Positions 1 through 10,179 of a DNA stretch of 64,000 nucleotides are shown here, one piece after another (position 1 is the stretch's first letter; each line of letters begins with the position of its first letter). Below the pieces are notes generated by a model that was given only the letters and a program-made list of their open reading frames with translations, did not search any database and was not told where the DNA came from. A program made the translations under genes and the position numbers. The DNA comes from Halichoerus grypus (taxonomy: Eukaryota > Chordata > Mammalia > Carnivora > Phocidae): positions 125,155,093 to 125,219,092 of the forward strand of contig NC_135718.1 in NCBI RefSeq assembly GCF_964656455.1. The letters run 5' to 3'.

Positions 1-1380
1 ACAAATGTGTTTTCCCTTTTTCAGGCTGCTGCTGTCTCAGGAGAGGGATATTCTTTCTATCAGTTGTAAGTACTGTTAAGTTTTCCTTAATGCACTATTC
101 ATGACTGGGGCTTTGAACCAACTGATTTCGCAGCTTGGATTTTAGACCTTCCACTGCTTCTGTCTTTATAACTTTCCCACTCTTTATTTTAGGGTTTTAT
201 TTGCCCTTCTGGCCTCTTGCCTGCTCTCCACTCAAGTAGCTGTCCACTGCTTTACTCTTTACTTCTACTCTTTAGATATCCAGGTATCTACTTCTTTTGT
301 GCTTGATTCTTGAAAATTTTAACTCTTGCCTTGTTTTCTTGGAGCATCTCCTTTTAGTCTCTCAGACTCTTCCATACTGAACGATCTCTGACTACTTTCT
401 GGTTTTCCAGAAAGTCTAAGCATCTATCTTGAACTCTACCCAGGTTCCTCTAAAAATGATTCCTGGATCATTTAGATAAATGAGCGTAGAGGAAATCTGC
501 TCTCTCTCCCATGTGAATTTTCTTCTGAGAAAATAAATTTTGCTTAAAGGTAAAATGTCAAATCCTGTTTTCTTTCATTTCCTTTCCAGCTCTCCCTCAG
601 TTTTAGGAATCAGGACTCGCCTGGCTTCTGCTCACCCTCCCTTCCTAATGGGGGGCTCTGGAGGGTAGAGGAGCTTTGCCTCCAGCTTCCATTGCTTAGT
701 GAGAGTCATTTATATTAATGTACCTTGGCATAGGGAAATTAGTCAGGTAGCATGAAATTCATTAAGTCATGTAAAACATAAGGGAATTTGACTTTATTGT
801 ACATATATATTTTAAAAGAGGGTAACTGTTCAGATTGCTTCAGAAAGCTTTGTGTTGAAACAATAAACTTTTTAATGGAGGCAAAGCATCTTAAGTGTTT
901 AATTATAATTTTTAACTGTATTGATTTTTTTCCTCTTATGTGTTCAAATCTTTCCTATCTGTATTACTGCTGTCTACAGCCGTTGATTCTTAGAGAAATT
1001 GCTTGACTTTACCTCTCACCTTTGGCCAAAAATATAAATAAATAGTTATTTAACTCTTTACATAGATTTTTCTTTTATCCTAAGGAGTGTATTGACTAAC
1101 TTTTTACCCAAAAGAAACTCATGAAGAGAATTGGAAAGAAAAAAAAAATAAGCCTATAGATTTTATCTGCTTTTAGAACCCAACTTGATGAATTAGATGA
1201 AACCAAGTTCTATGTATTAGTCTCACAAACTAAATATACGGCACACAGAATAGGTTTAGACATCTTCCCTCCACTAAGTTTATTTAAGGTTCTTTGGCAG
1301 GAACTTGTGCTGGAATGGGCAGCTTCTTGGATGCTTTCTACTTGCAATTTGACACCTAATGGTTTTCCTCTTGGCTGAGA
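1..1380. other. Unassigned AT-rich sequence
   Basis: No gene or repeat family recognised. It is AT-rich and pyrimidine-rich in the first 600 bases. The only sizeable reading frame (788-1006, + strand) is short and low-complexity in composition, so I treat it as chance. Confidence 0.5.
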
Positions 1381-1800
1381 AACTCCATAAACAGAAGTGA
1401 GGCGAGATCATGTGACCCCAGCACTCCAGGCAGCTTGGATCTGAGGAAAGGAGGGGCCGCAGCGGCAGTGGGACAGAGACCGCTCTTGGCTGCTGTGTTT
1501 AAGATGCATCAAACAACAAAAACATCCTCTCCAAGAAGGATAAGGTCGCGTCCTTAAGAATTCGGGCATTCTGTTTAACCTCTGAGAGCTGACTGAACGT
1601 GGCTACTTGGTCCTGGGTGAGGTGGCTGCTTCCAAGCAACGGGACACTCTTGAGGTGCAAAGCAGAACGTGGGGATAGATAAAGGCTGTGCAACTGCAAG
1701 CTCGAGCCTTATTCTACCAACCCAGTCATACGATTTGGAGAAAGTTATTTCACTGTTCTTAGCTTCAATTTTTTTCATCTCTAATTGGGACAATATTTAA
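1381..1800. other. Unassigned, moderately GC-rich stretch
   Basis: This block is richer in G and C than its neighbours and holds a few CpGs around 1450-1680. Two overlapping minus-strand frames of 66 and 72 codons are present, with no recognisable domain. It could be single-copy sequence or a decayed repeat. Confidence 0.35.
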
Positions 1801-1931
1801 AAATTACCATTTATTCAAGGCAACAGCTCAAGCACTATGTTAAGCACTTTAGGTTTTCCTCATTTAGTCCTAAATGGGAAAACAACCAAGTGGTAGAGTG
1901 TGGTGATGCTCTTATTCTTTGACCTCTCCAA

Positions 1932-2068
1932 ACCCCATTTGTCTCAATGCAACCTGGAAATCACACGAGTTCTTACTTCCCAGCGTTGTTGGGAAAACTA
2001 CCTGATAAAATGTGCAAAAATGTTTACAAGAGTGATTGACTCATAATGAGAACTCAGTACATAATGGC
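1932..2068 (+). mobile_element. MIR SINE fragment
   Basis: The order of blocks matches the second half of a MIR in + orientation: a region equivalent to 'gttgttgtgagg', then a degraded 'aaatgtgcaaa', then 'ctcagtacataatggctctta' near 2052. It is highly diverged, as expected for an element older than the placental radiation. Confidence 0.45.
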
Positions 2069-2073
2069 TCTTA

Positions 2074-2196
2074 TTAACAGTCCTCAAAAGGTAGTTATTA
2101 TCCCCACTTTAAAGACGTAGAAATCAGTATCAATAACAGTTGCTAAGTAATATAGATCGGGGATTCAAGTGTAGGTCCATTGGCTATGAAAACTTA
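2074..2196 (-). mobile_element. MIR SINE fragment (opposite strand)
   Basis: The text 'ttattatccccactttaaag' followed by a degraded 'gaaatcag', 'gttgctaagtaa' and 'ggggattcaagtgtagg' matches a MIR read on the minus strand. It abuts the preceding + strand MIR piece, so the two form a tail-to-tail pair. Confidence 0.5.
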
Positions 2197-2869
2197 TTAA
2201 AATTCCCACCACCAGGCTCATAAATCCCTGCTGCCGGCACCCTGTCATTCATTTCCCACCCCCTGCCTTAGTAGTGCCCACTGGTCTCTATGAATCATGC
2301 GAACATTCCGCTATCCTCTTCTGGTTTCCAGATCTATCCTGACTTGAGGGAGGAAGTTCCAAACCAGACTCAGCTTCTCCATCCTTTGAGGCTGGCTATT
2401 GAGTCACTCTTCCTGTTACTGAGAATTCATGACAAAGAGTTCCAGCACTGACCACAAAGTCCTGTCTTGTTCACTGAGGAAACCCCCGCAGTGGTCTCAG
2501 AGAAGAGAGGAAAACCTTCCAGTGCTGGCCACAGTGCCTGGTCCCAAGCGTCAGTGACCTCTCCAGCTTTCCTGTCCCTAGTCCTTCTCACTCTGCGGCT
2601 CACAGCACCAGGCTCCACTTGCCGTTGACAAGAATGTGACCGGGATCGGCTCTTTGTATCCATCCCCTCCGATGTGAATTATATCCCTCAAGGCAATGAA
2701 TAGTATCTCAAATTTGAGTTGAGGAAACAAACTTAAAGTGATTAAATAAATGTGTCCAAGGTCACACAATTATTAACATTTATAACAGTCTTTTGCATTC
2801 ATTATTCACTGATAAGTCTAAATCACCTAGAACGGAGTTTCTCAAGCTTGGTGCTATTCGTGTTATATT
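2197..2869. other. Unassigned sequence
   Basis: No family recognised. Minus-strand frames of 78 and 63 codons (2427-2663, 2578-2769) overlap each other and resemble no domain I know. Confidence 0.35.
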
Positions 2870-3105
2870 CTAGTGGGAAGTGAGAAGGGGAGGAAAGTGT
2901 GCTCCTGCCTTTTCATGGCATAACACAGAAGTAGAACAGGTGAATTCTCCCCATGTTTCATGGCCCTCACTCTCATCCTGTTGGCCAGAACTTCCTAGAG
3001 CAATGAGCTATATGAGCTATATGAGCTATATGACCACACCTAGCTGCAAAAAAAAAAAAGCGAGCACATGTGGTCTTTATCTGTGTCCACATCAAAATTA
3101 GGGAT
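2870..3105 (-). mobile_element. Old LTR-like repeat, left part (interrupted)
   Basis: The stretch includes 'ttggccagaacttcc', then 'gaccacacctagctgcaa' and 'gtggtcttta'. I recognise this as a common old mammalian LTR-like repeat read on the minus strand, probably of the MaLR/ERVL group; the subfamily is not certain. Its other end resumes after 3759 ('gggagacaactagcaatttc'), so a younger LTR has split it. A small direct repeat of the 9-mer 'atgagctat' (three copies, about 3003-3030) lies inside. Confidence 0.5.
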
Positions 3106-3758
3106 TGTGATTGTTCATTTTATGTGTCACCTTGCCTGGGCTAAGGGATGCCCAACAGCTGGTAAAATATTATTTCTGGGGTTGTCTGTGAGGATATTTC
3201 TGGAAGAGATTAACGTTTGATTCAGTTGACTGAGTTAACAAGATCCACTCTCACCAATGTAGGCAGGCATCATCCTGTCCATTGAGCACCCAAACGGAAC
3301 AAAACCATCCATCTTTTCTTGCCCTCAGACATCAGAACTCCTGGTTCTTATGTCTTTGGACTTGAACTAAATTATAGGACCGACTTTTCTGGTTTTCCAG
3401 CTTGCAGGCGACATATTGGGGCCTTCGTGTCTTCCATAACCTTGTGAGCCAATCTCTATTATTCTCTGATCTATATATCTACATCTACATCTTTTGTTTT
3501 TGACATTTACTTCTTTGAGAGAGAGAGAGTGTGCACACAGAGGGAGAAGCAGGCTCCCCACTGAGCAGGGAGGCCGATGCGGGACCCGATCCCAGGACCC
3601 TGGGATCATGACCTGAGCCGAAGGCAGACGCTTAACGACTGAGCCACCCAGGCGCCCCTATCTACATCTACATCTATCTATACCTCTGTCTACACTGATA
3701 CTTACCTATATCTATATCCTGTTGGTTCTGTTTCTCTGGTGAGCCCTGAGAAATATAG
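3106..3758 (+). mobile_element. MLT2-like ERVL solo LTR, interrupted by a SINE
   Basis: It begins with 'tgtgattgttcattttatgt' and carries the successive blocks 'gggctaagggatgcccaaca', 'ctggaagagattaacgtttg', 'accaatgtaggcaggcatca' and 'ccagcttgcaggcga'. It ends with 'tcctgttggttctgtttctc' and a degraded 'ccctga..aata'. This is the layout of an ERVL-class MLT2-type LTR on the + strand. Minus the SINE and its duplicated target it is about 470 bases. No internal retroviral region follows, so it is a solo LTR sitting inside an older repeat. Confidence 0.65.
3493..3658 (-). mobile_element. CAN-SINE (SINEC)
   Basis: Reading the minus strand gives the full tRNA-Lys-derived head, ending in 'gagccacccaggcgcccc' on the + strand, then the pyrimidine-rich middle. 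The tail is shortened. A perfect 17-base target duplication flanks it (3476-3492 and 3659-3675). The insertion is inside the AT-rich 3' part of the MLT2-like LTR. Confidence 0.93.
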
Positions 3759-3840
3759 AAACTTCATTGCTCTAGGAAAAACAGAAACAAAAGCAAAACA
3801 GAAATGGGAGACAACTAGCAATTTCTGCCACCGCACTTCC
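3759..3840 (-). mobile_element. Old LTR-like repeat, right part
   Basis: Continuation of the repeat interrupted at 3105. It contains 'gggagacaactagcaatttc' followed by 'tgccacc', the terminal block of that family. Confidence 0.5.
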
Positions 3841-3985
3841 GTGTTGTCATGAGAATCAAGAGCGTTATAAATGTGAGAGCGCTCTGTGGCCCCTAAGCAA
3901 AAACACTGAACTAATTGGAGTTGCAGACCTCCTCTGAAGAAATCATTGCCCCACAAATCTTGAAATTGTACCGACTCATCAACAT

Positions 3986-4750
3986 AAATGAAATGTAGCA
4001 ACAACCACCTCGAGCCTCCCCAGGAGCACCAAGGGTCATTTCAGCTGGGAGCTGTGGCCGAGGCCTGGACGTACGCTGCTGGATGCCCAGTGAAGTGCCA
4101 AATGATCACGGGGACTCTGAATTTAGGAGGTGTTACCATTAGCTGTGCTGCAAGTCCTTTGATTTCCATGTATGTCATCGTCTCTGGATTGGAGCTAAAA
4201 AAGCCTCTCGTTTCCTGTCGCTCTCTTCACGTGGCCAACTACACAAAGGAGGCTGATGATTACACAGTTTATGCCAGAGAGCCCTCGACTTGGGAACTGA
4301 CTTCGTCGAGGATGACACTGATCGGCTTGGACTACGCCAAGCTACGTGTCTGATCTTCACTTCTCTTACCTGCACAACTAAGGCAAAGGACTCAATCTTC
4401 CAATTCCACCGCAGCAATAGCGTTCTCTGACTCTTGGTCTCTCTCGCCACAACATAAAAGTCAAGACGAAAGGGCGGGCGGTGGGGGAGGTGCCAGAAAC
4501 TCCCTTTTGGTGGTCTGACTAATCTAGTGTGGATCACACACCAGTCATCGCCTGGCTGGCCCTCCTGGTGCAGCTGAGGTCCAGGCATAACAGGCCCGCC
4601 CTGCTGCCGCTGACCGAGGGGTACCGAGAGAGACGCGTGTGGGTGTTTACACAGGGCCTGTGTGCCGGGGCCTGGCTCATGCTGGCCTGAGCCTCTCGCC
4701 TCTCTGAGAACTGGAATTCCCCAAATTTTCCCCCAAATTAAAAGAACTAA
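3986..4750. other. Unexplained GC- and CpG-richer block
   Basis: This roughly 760-base block stands out from the AT-rich surroundings by its many CpG dinucleotides. It is open for 121 codons on the + strand (3988-4353) and 192 codons on the minus strand (4175-4753), two overlapping antisense frames. Neither translation shows a domain, signal peptide or repeat that I recognise. It could be a decayed retroviral or processed-gene fragment, or a regulatory element with retained CpGs. Confidence 0.4.
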
Positions 4751-5590
4751 CAAACTGTATTACAAAAACAAACAGAATTTGTTTTTCTTTGAACAAATAA
4801 AAGCTAATTTATGCTAAAGCTTTGTTGCCTTGAATCAAGCCAACCACATTATTCACTGCCAACACTTTTCTGTATTAACTTCTCAAGTTCGTCAAGCTTA
4901 GCCCTTGCTGGAAAAAGTATAGGGTTTGCAAGCCACTAATTGGCCTAAAATGCTCCTCGATTTTATATAAACACACAGCATAGTATCAAAAATAGAGTTG
5001 TATTCATTAGCCTAAAAATCCAGCTTCCCATGTGAAACCTTTTTTTATGCCCCTCAAGATTTAGGTCTGCCTCTAGAGTTAAAGGAAAACTTGTTTTTTA
5101 AACGGGTACTCTGTAATTTCACATTAAAAAAAAAAAAAGATGGCTTTGATTTCTCTTCTTGCCTATTAACATATTCTATAAGCATTGAGGCAGAAAACCG
5201 AAATCTCTCCCTCCACTACTCAGGGCTGATATTATTAGGGAAGTAAATCTCTGAAATTATGAAAAAAATGTAACGATAACAGCAAATCAACAGCAATAAT
5301 AAAAAAAGAGAAATAGATGCATTCTTGTGGATTCCACCACAGATCGGTGTTTAAGATCTCTTTCACATTTTGCAAAGCTATTGTTTGCAATCCTTTGTGA
5401 TTCTCCGGTGTCAAGTGCACGCCGCCCCCTTACTACTCAAAGCAGATGACTCTTCCTTCTGCTTCACTGAGAGCAGGATGATTCCATGTGTCTCCCTGGC
5501 AAGGTTTTCCTAAATCAGAATCCCTCTGTCTTAATTCCTTCGGCCTCCTTCTTCCTCGGGTATGAGGTCTTGCTTCTCTGTCCTTTTTTC
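4751..5590. other. Unassigned AT-rich sequence
   Basis: No gene or recognised repeat. A run of 12 A at about 5126-5138 has no identifiable retrotransposon upstream. Confidence 0.4.
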
Positions 5591-5599
5591 CATAAGGCC

Positions 5600-5990
5600 C
5601 CTTCACCTGTGTCCTTGGTCCCAGGGCCTCACATCCCCTCAACAACTTGATCAGCCTCTACTTCTTCAAATGTGTTTCTCCTCTTGCTCTTGCTGAGCTA
5701 CAAACAAGTTTTCCCCCATTCTAAGAACAATATTCTCCTTTGCCATTCCCCCCAGCTCCTCCCATCCAAATTCTCAAAATAGTGGCATAAATCAGCTGTC
5801 TACATTTTTCATTTGTTACCCACTTTTCAAATCTTTGAAATTTAGTGTCTATCCCGAAACCCACTCTTGAAACCAGCCTTTCCAAATTTAATAACCTCAG
5901 GATTGTCAAATTTAATGATTTCTTTAGCCCTATGCTACTTGACTTTGTAGCAGATGACACTCTACACATTGATTCCTCCATCCTTGTTGC
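5600..5990 (+). mobile_element. L2 LINE fragment (reverse-transcriptase part)
   Basis: Pyrimidine-rich text with 'cccacttttcaaatctttga', 'ccaaatttaataacctcagg' and 'atgctacttgactttgtagc' resembles the coding part of the ancient LINE L2 in + orientation. It is heavily decayed, with no frame kept. Confidence 0.4.
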
Positions 5991-6210
5991 CCACTAACCT
6001 GGACCTAGAGACACCAGCAGTCCACTGCTCTTTCTTCAATGTCATGACCTGGCATTGAGCATTGGGCCTAGAAGAAGGACACTGATTTCCCCAAGGACAA
6101 TAGGTCTTGCTGACCTTTTCCTTATTGTAGGATGATGACACCAATTTTAACCGTGTTCATTGATGAAGTGCATTTTTCCTTAGCTTCTCTACAATATAGT
6201 ATTACTTTTA

Positions 6211-6334
6211 TTTTTTGTTTGTTTGTTTTTAAGTTTTTTTATTATGTTAATCACCATATATTACATCATTAGTTTTTGATGTAGTGTTCCATGATTCATT
6301 GTTTGCGTATAACACCCAGGGCTCCATTCAGTAC
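6211..6334 (-). mobile_element. Young carnivore L1, 5'-truncated 3' end
   Basis: After a T-rich stretch the sequence reads 'attatgttaatcaccatata', 'catcattagtttttgatgta' and 'cattgtttgcgtataacacc', the reverse complement of a carnivore L1 3' UTR. A 12-base target duplication (gtattactttta) occurs at 6199-6210 and 6335-6346. Only about 124 bases were inserted. Confidence 0.85.
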
Positions 6335-6432
6335 GTATTACTTTTAACATGGTATATTTCAATGAACAAAAGTTCTTACTTTTATTGTAATGAAACATAC
6401 GATTGTTTTTTCCTTTATGGATGGTGCTATTT

Positions 6433-6456
6433 ATGTCATACATTTTGGTTTAGAGG
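6433..6456. repeat. Left arm of a 24-base perfect inverted repeat
   Basis: The 24 bases here are the exact reverse complement of 6618-6641. Between the arms lie a copied L1-like segment (6466-6573) and (AT)21. Confidence 0.9.
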
Positions 6457-6465
6457 TCATATATA

Positions 6466-6572
6466 TGATCATCAGAAAGACCAAACAAAGAACTTGTATC
6501 ACCAGATATGAACATATATGTTAAAGTTATTTGGTTTAATATAGTGTGGCAGTGAGCCATGATAGACCAATA

Positions 6573-6573
<1 letters not shown>
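6466..6573 (+). repeat. 108-base segment duplicated at 7618-7725 (L1-like)
   Basis: It aligns without gaps to 7618-7725 with about 9 mismatches over 108 bases by eye. At the second site the segment runs on into old L1 ORF2 sequence, so this is the copy and the other is probably the source. Confidence 0.88.

Positions 6574-6575
<2 letters not shown>

Positions 6576-6617
<42 letters not shown>
6576..6617. repeat. (AT)21 microsatellite
   Basis: An uninterrupted 42-base alternating AT tract directly next to the right arm of the inverted repeat. It is likely length-variable and can extrude as a cruciform. Confidence 0.95.
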
Positions 6618-6619
<2 letters not shown>

Positions 6620-6641
6620 TCTAAACCAAAATGTATGACAT
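6618..6641. repeat. Right arm of the 24-base inverted repeat
   Basis: Exact reverse complement of 6433-6456. Confidence 0.9.
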
Positions 6642-6944
6642 CAACTACTGCCTGAGGGACCAAACTTACATTTTCAATTGAGTACTGAGTATTCCCATTT
6701 AGCCTTGGTAAATGGACTTGAAAATCTCCCAGTGTTCCAGGATAAAGTCCTCTGTGTTGTCTGATTTATTCTTCTCCCTCACTGCCCAGGATCACTAAAA
6801 CTAGCTGATTCTCCTTTTGCCAAGGATCTGGAAGGTATCCATTACTTTGATACTTGCTACCAAAGCCCTTTACTACCTTTTGGCTAGAATATTTCAATAC
6901 CAATTTATGGTATTCCAGATGCCATTTGCTCTCATCTTTGGTTT

Positions 6945-7350
6945 ATCCAACACTTTGCTGTCCAGTAACATTCCTATAATATATCTTTGATCATAACATT
7001 ATCCTTTTGTGGTTCCCCAATGGTTCACAAGGAAGGTCACTAAGGTCACTCTCTCGGTGACTCGACACCATACCATCTACACCCTATGTACTAGCTGAAC
7101 TGTCTACTCACTGCATACTATCATCTACCTTTTATGTTCCTAGAACTTATTTCAGTATGTTCCCCTGCTTAGAAGGCTTTGACCCTGGAGATGTAAGCTC
7201 TAAAAGTGACCTGTCATTTTAAGTCCTAACAAAAATGCTATCTACTATGAGAATCTTTTCTGGATCCTGTTTCCTTCTCCTGTTGGATTTATCCATCTTG
7301 GAAGTAATTTCTCCCTCAATTCAAGTCTCACTCATGTTTTTATCTCCTAC
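6945..7350 (+). mobile_element. L2 LINE fragment
   Basis: The block order follows an L2 3' region: 'tggttccccaatggttcaca', 'gttcccctgcttagaaggct', a 'tctggatcctgtttcc' block and 'aagtctcactcatg'. It is highly diverged. The 300 bases before it (6645-6944) show nothing recognisable. Confidence 0.45.
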
Positions 7351-7429
7351 TCAGTTGGCTTTTATTTGAGTGGCAAGCCAGTTCTTACTGACTTCAAGAA
7401 TAAATTAGTGGAATGGGAATCTGGGAATA

Positions 7430-7600
7430 AAGAGGGAAGGAGGAGAAAAGGGGAGAGGGAGAAAAGAAATAGAATGAATTATAGGGAGAGAAGAAAAGAG
7501 GAAAGGAGGGATGTGGGGGAAGAGGAGAAGGGAAGAAGAGAGAGGGAAATAGATGGCAGAAGAATAAGTTGGAGAGGGGGGTAGAAGAAAGAGGACCACA
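7430..7600. repeat. Purine-rich (GA) tract
   Basis: About 170 bases are nearly all purine on the + strand, built from gga, gaa and gag units. The reading frames it opens on both strands (72, 86 and 64 codons) are products of this composition. Confidence 0.85.
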
Positions 7601-7617
7601 AAGATGATGGAGACAGA

Positions 7618-8460
7618 TGATCATCAGAAAGACCAAACAAAGAACTTGTATCAACAGATATGAACGTATATGTTAAAGCTATTCAGATTAATATAGTGTG
7701 GGGGTGAGCCATGATAGATCAATAGAACAGATATGTGGATATGTGGGAGACATAATTCATGATTGACCTGGCAAAGCAGATCAATGGGGGAAACTGCTGA
7801 GATAATTAGTCATACGACAAAGGATTAAATTGTATTCCTATCTCATATCATACACAAATATTAACTCCATTTAGTATAGGGATTTTAATTCAAAAGGAAG
7901 AAATTTAAACTTTTAGATAAACAAATAGGAGTATAACTTTGTTGGATAGGATAGAGAAGGATTTTCATTGCATTAGAAGTATGAACTTCTGTTCATTGAG
8001 ACATACTGTGTTAAGAGTGAAAAGAGGAGTCACAAACTTGGAGTATAGACTTGTCACATCTATGACCAATGCAGAAGTAATATCTAAATACTTACACACA
8101 CCTGCACACAGATATAAACATACACATATTTATAAGTCCTATGAAAAATGTAAAAAATAACAAAAAAAGTTAGGAAGGTTTTATATAGTAGTGAGCGGAA
8201 AATAAATGGTTTCTAAACATGTGAGAGAATATTTAGCCTTATTAGTAATAAGGAAAACAAAAATTAAAGGTATGACCCAAAGGCTGGTGAGGAACAAGAA
8301 GAACTCTCATCCACTGCTGTGATGTACTTTGCTACAACCACAGTAACAAACACTTAGTTTTAAACGTGCAAATTTGAAGATGTACATGCCTTATAACCCA
8401 GTGATTTCATAGATACTCGAAAACCTCTTGCATAATTATAAAATGAACGAAAATGAGTGA
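7618..8460 (+). mobile_element. Old L1 ORF2 fragment
   Basis: From about 7700 the text follows L1 ORF2: 'gatcaatagaacag', then 'aaacttttagataaacaaat', 'aacttctgttcattgagaca' (the 'kNFCSxxDTV' part), 'ggaaaacaaaaattaaaggt' and 'ctctcatccactgct'. The frame 7939-8160 still reads as a decayed piece of the ORF2 C-terminal half. There are several deletions and stops, so it is inactive. Confidence 0.65.
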
Positions 8461-8535
8461 ACAACAGCTACGGGTATGAAAAAGAAAGTAAAGAAAAAGC
8501 AACTGTAGAAGAGTATTTACTGAATCATCTAATTT

Positions 8536-8696
8536 GTTTAAGATTTTTTATTTATTCATTTGAGAGAGAGAGAGAGCGAGAGCAGTGGGGAGGAGCAGAG
8601 GGAGAGGGAGAAGCAGACTCCCCACTGAGCAGGGAGCCCTACAGCCTGGGGTTCAATCCCAGGATCCTGAGATCATGATCAGAGCCAAAGGCACCT
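8536..8696 (-). mobile_element. CAN-SINE, head-truncated
   Basis: The + strand shows the tail as 'agattttttatttattcatt', a GA block and 'ggagaagcagactcccc', and stops within 'gccaaaggcac', so the tRNA-derived head is missing. Near-identical target copies flank it (8520-8535 and 8697-8711). Confidence 0.85.
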
Positions 8697-8748
8697 CTGA
8701 ATCATTTAATTTTTTAAAGGCCAAAAACAAGTAAAAGTAAATAATATA

Positions 8749-8936
8749 GGGGCGCCTGGGTGGCTCAGTCCATTAAGTGTCTGCCTTTGGCTCAGGTCAT
8801 GATCTCAGGGCCCTGGGATCGAGCCCCGCATCGAGCTCCCTGCTCAGCGGGGAGTCTGCTTCTCCCCCTCCCTCTGTGTTCATGCTCTCCCTCTCTCTTT
8901 CTCAAATAAATAAATGAAATCTTTAAAAAAAACAAA
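8749..8936 (+). mobile_element. CAN-SINE (SINEC), full length
   Basis: It has the complete head 'ggggcgcctgggtggctcag', the body, and the tail 'caaataaataaatgaaatct' plus an A-run. A perfect 16-base target duplication lies at 8733-8748 and 8937-8952. It lies 52 bases from the oppositely oriented SINE at 8536-8696. Confidence 0.95.
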
Positions 8937-8952
8937 AAAAGTAAATAATATA

Positions 8953-10170
8953 CAGTTTATAGGTTATATATATATGTATGAATCTATGCATGTATACAGA
9001 CATGTAGTATATAAATAAAAACAAGTAAACTAATGATACAACCTCAGGGCACACTTACATTAGGCCACAGAAGAGGACCATGCAGTTAATGAAAACACAC
9101 AGTGGCATCAAAGGTACTGCTAATATTTTATTTCTTAAGGTGGATGTTGGGAACTGAATGTTCATTTTATTATTCTTTGAGTAGAACTCATGCATTTTGT
9201 GCCCTTTTTCATTTACATTATATATTTAGTGTGTGTGTATATATATATATATTATGTATATATGATGCTGTATATAATATGTCAGTGTATATGTAACATA
9301 TGTAAATGTATATGTGATCTATATGTAGATTTATATGTAACATATATGTAAATACATACATATATGAGAATAGGTTTATTTTGACGCTGTAATCTACAAT
9401 ATTTCAAGAAGTAATTGAAGCTCTTAAAAATATTGATATTACTGATTATGAAAGAAATTTGAACTTCAGGATATAAGAAAACAACCAGGGTAAGTGAAAA
9501 CATTAGGCGAGACCACTTGGGAAAACAGGGGAAAAGCACAGATTTCACCAAGTGTATTGCATGTCCCCAGGGATAAAACTACTGACTTATTGTTTGGGAA
9601 AATGATTTTGGAGAATGTTGCTGCCTGTGGGAAAGACCTGAGGGTAAAGAAGGGAGATGAGAGAGAGGAAGAGGAAGACAGAAGAGAGAAGGAGATCAAG
9701 GACTGTAGCGGAGTGCGTACAGAAAGCACACATCTAGGAGAAGACGGGAAGTGTGAAGGTGTGTCATCTGCGCAACTGAGAACCAGAGTGCACAATATGG
9801 GATTTACCAGCTAGGAGCAGCTGCTGATGTTTACCAGCTGACAATATAAGGAAAGTTTAAGTGAATTTTTATATACATAGACATAAAACTTTGCACTGAA
9901 GAACATTCCACTGATGGCAAATAAATTTCCTGATGCCCTGACTCTTCTCTCACAATGTTCTTCCAAAAATTGATGGTGCCTTCAAGTACTCAAAAAGGAA
10001 ACAACATAGGTATGTATACACAAATATTACTCGGAGAGACAGGAAGGAATGGCAAAAGAAAGTGGTCATTGAAGAATACAGATGTGAAAAAGTGTCACCA
10101 CTGAAGAGTAGTTGGAGAAGATGCCCTAAGACATTCAAGTAACTCAAAGGGATTTGTGAAAAGATCTATT
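8953..10170. other. Unassigned sequence with TA-rich patches
   Basis: TA-rich microsatellite-like patches occur at about 8963-8978, 9236-9275 and 9300-9365. A purine-rich stretch at 9640-9700 opens overlapping frames on both strands (9494-9814 + and 9466-9795 -). No family recognised. Confidence 0.4.
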
Positions 10171-10179
10171 GGATCTACC

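Noticed and set aside
4175..4753. 192-codon minus-strand reading frame as a gene
   Set aside because: No recognisable domain, no conservation evidence, and it overlaps a shorter + strand frame. Kept only as an unexplained block.
7366..7654. Purine-tract reading frames
   Set aside because: They are composition artefacts of the GA-rich tract and run on both strands.
8749..8830. tRNA gene in a SINE head
   Set aside because: The tRNA-Lys similarity is the normal origin of CAN-SINEs. A cloverleaf tRNA is not supported, and it is joined to a SINE body and tail.
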